Assembly (NCBI GenBank): GCA_024509875.1
Contig: JAMPIV010005822.1
Coordinates: forward strand, 1 to 64,000
Direction of reading: 5' to 3'
From: Oreohelix idahoensis
Taxonomy: Eukaryota > Mollusca > Gastropoda > Stylommatophora > Oreohelicidae
Length of the DNA: 64,000 nt
The position numbers were made by a program, and so were the translations under genes. Of this stretch, positions 62,401 through 64,000 are shown one piece after another; position 1 is the stretch's first letter; every line of letters starts with the position of its first letter. A model generated the notes under the pieces. The model was not told the origin of the DNA and did no database searches. It saw only the letters and a list, made by a program, of their open reading frames with translations.

Positions 62401-64000
62401 GTCATTAACAACACAACAAGTACTAACACAACTAAACAATCCTATCTGGTAGCTGACATCTGTCATTAACAACACAACAAGTACTAACACAACTAAACAA
62501 TCCTATCTGGTAGCTGACATCTGTCATTAACAACACAACAACACAACAAGTACTAACACAACTAAACAATCCTATCTGGTAGCTGACATCTGTCATTAAC
62601 AACACAACAAGTACTAACACAACTAAACAATCCTATCTGGTAGCTGACATCTGTCATTAACAACACAACAAGTACTAACACAACTAAACAATCCTATCTG
62701 GTAGCTGACATCTGTCATTAACAACACAACAAGTACTAACACAACTAAACAATCCTATCTGGTAGCTGACATCTGTCATTAACAACACAACAAGTACTAA
62801 CACAACTAAACAATCCTATCTGGTAGCTGACATCTGTCATTAACAACACAACAAGTACTAACACAACTAAACAATCCTATCTGGTAGCTGACATCTGTCA
62901 TTAACAACACAACAAGTACTAACACAACTAAACAATCCTATCTGGTAGCTGACATCTGTCATTAACAACACAACAAGTACTAACACAACTAAACAATCCT
63001 ATCTGGTAGCTGACATCTGTCATTAACAACACAACAAGTACTAACACAACTAAACAATCCTATCTGGTAGCTGACATCTGTCATTAACAACACAACAAGT
63101 ACTAACAAACACAACTAAACAATCCTATCTGGTAGCTGACATCTGTCATTAACAACACAACAAGTACTAACACAACTAAACAATCCTATCTGGTAGCTGA
63201 CATCTGTCATTAACAACACAACAAGTACTAACACAACTAAACAATCCTATCTGGTAGCTGACATCTGTCATTAACAACACAACAAGTACTAACACAACTA
63301 AACAATCCTATCTGGTAGCTGACATCTGTCATTAACAACACAACAAGTACTAACACAACTAAACAATCCTATCTGGTAGCTGACATCTGTCATTAACAAC
63401 ACAACAAGTACTAACACAACTAAACAATCCTATCTGGTAGCTGACATCTGTCATTAACAACACAACAAGTACTAACACAACTAAACAATCCTATCTGGTA
63501 GCTGACATCTGTCATTAACAACACCACAAGTACTAACACAACTAAACAATCCTATCTGGTAGCTGACATCTGTCATTAACAACACAACAAGTACTAACAC
63601 AACTAAACAATCCTATCTGGTAGCTGACATCTGTCATTAACAACACAACAAGTACTAACACAACTAAACAATCCTATCTGGTAGCTGACATCTGTCATTA
63701 ACAACACAACAAGTACTAACACAACTAAACAATCCTATCTGGTAGCTGACATCTGTCATTAACAACACAACAAGTACTAACACAACTAAACAATCCTATC
63801 TGGTAGCTGACATCTGTCATTAACAACACAACAAGTACTAACACAACTAAACAATCCTATCTGGTAGCTGACATCTGTCAGTACTAACACAACTAAACAA
63901 TCCTATCTGGTAGCTGACATCTGTCATTAACAACACAACAAGTACTAACACAACTAAACAATCCTATCTGGTAGCTGACATCTGTCATTAACAACACAAC
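44402..64000 (+). repeat. 61-bp satellite array, about 320 copies, continuing beyond the window
   Basis: Unit length 61 bp, seen directly as a one-base shift per 60-base line. The unit contains CTAAACAATCCTATCTGGTA, GCTGACATCTGTCATTAAC and AACACAACAAGTACTAACAC. About 19.6 kb is uninterrupted by any other sequence. Most units are identical by eye. Variants are single substitutions (for example CATTAACTACAC near 44449, 46774, 57494 and 60723; CATTAACCACAC at two places 122 bp apart near 60173 and 60295) and small indels that mostly fall at AACAAC or GGTAGCTGAC microrepeats. 61 is not a multiple of 3, so the short frames over it (60-87 codons, minus) are by-products. No gene is present. Could be pericentromeric, subtelomeric or interstitial satellite. 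Confidence 0.98.

Noticed and set aside
48081..62620. Minus-strand open frames of 60-87 codons in the satellite (MLVLVVLLMTDVSYQIGLFS type)
   Set aside because: They exist only where small indels join frames of the 61-bp unit. The unit is not a multiple of three and no start, stop or context supports a gene.
44402..64000. CRISPR-like regular repeats
   Set aside because: There are no unique spacers: the whole 61-bp unit repeats head to tail, in animal DNA.
44402..64000. TACTAAC motif in each satellite unit as splice branch points
   Set aside because: The motif is fixed by the repeat itself. There are no acceptor sites or exons, so it has no meaning on its own.

Overview
The window is gene-poor nuclear DNA from an animal. 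It holds no bacterial operons, ribosome binding sites or long intact genes. It does hold spliceosomal U1-like sequence, tRNA-derived SINEs with pol III A/B boxes, RTE-type and L1/Tx1-type non-LTR retrotransposons, Ty3/gypsy elements with a Gmr1-like domain order, a Tigger/pogo transposon, an adenovirus-type protease island of Maverick/Polinton or adintovirus kind, and very large tandem arrays. This mix fits an invertebrate, most likely a mollusc or other lophotrochozoan. That placement is an inference and no species can be named.

Layout. 0-13 kb is mostly unannotatable AT-rich DNA with dispersed elements: two SINE families (two copies each), a U1 snRNA-like copy at 6.28 kb, a decayed RTE reverse transcriptase (RTE-A) at 6.7-8.2 kb, and two weak candidate host exons on the minus strand (about 0.75-0.99 and 8.80-9.00 kb). 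12.8-13.5 kb holds an LTR-like sequence. 13.86-14.80 kb is a 15-copy, almost perfect 63-bp array whose minus strand is open for 325 codons. 17.0-18.1 kb is the 3' part of an L1/Tx1-like LINE.

18.6-21.15 kb is the most unusual part: three plus-strand genes (a small Cys/His protein, an adenain-like cysteine protease with Tyr where the catalytic His is expected, and a PC4-like protein broken by one TAA and followed by three 50-aa repeats and a basic tail), then short AT repeats and a duplicated block with four TATATAAAAG boxes. It looks like a fragment of a Polinton/adintovirus-type element. Polymerase, integrase, ATPase and capsid genes are not seen. It is bounded by an RTE-B LINE (21.2-24.0 kb), itself hit by an RTE-A fragment with target-site duplication.

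25.8-38.6 kb is a nest of retroelements. Two minus-strand Ty3/gypsy pol remnants have integrase upstream of reverse transcriptase (Gmr1-like order). One of them (29.2-34.7 kb, with possible LTR pieces at 28.9 and 38.1 kb) has been invaded by another RTE (RTE-C), which in turn carries a 309-bp short element with a perfect 12-bp target duplication. A Tigger/pogo transposase with a C-terminal PCNA-box-like motif sits between two (TA)n tracts at 35.3-37.5 kb. 38.9-44.2 kb has 79-bp and 38-bp tandem arrays, the latter split by the least damaged RTE-B copy.

44.4 kb to the window end is one uninterrupted 61-bp satellite of about 320 copies that runs off the window. Every protein-coding mobile element seen is damaged by stops, frameshifts, truncation or lost catalytic residues, so nothing here is clearly autonomous.
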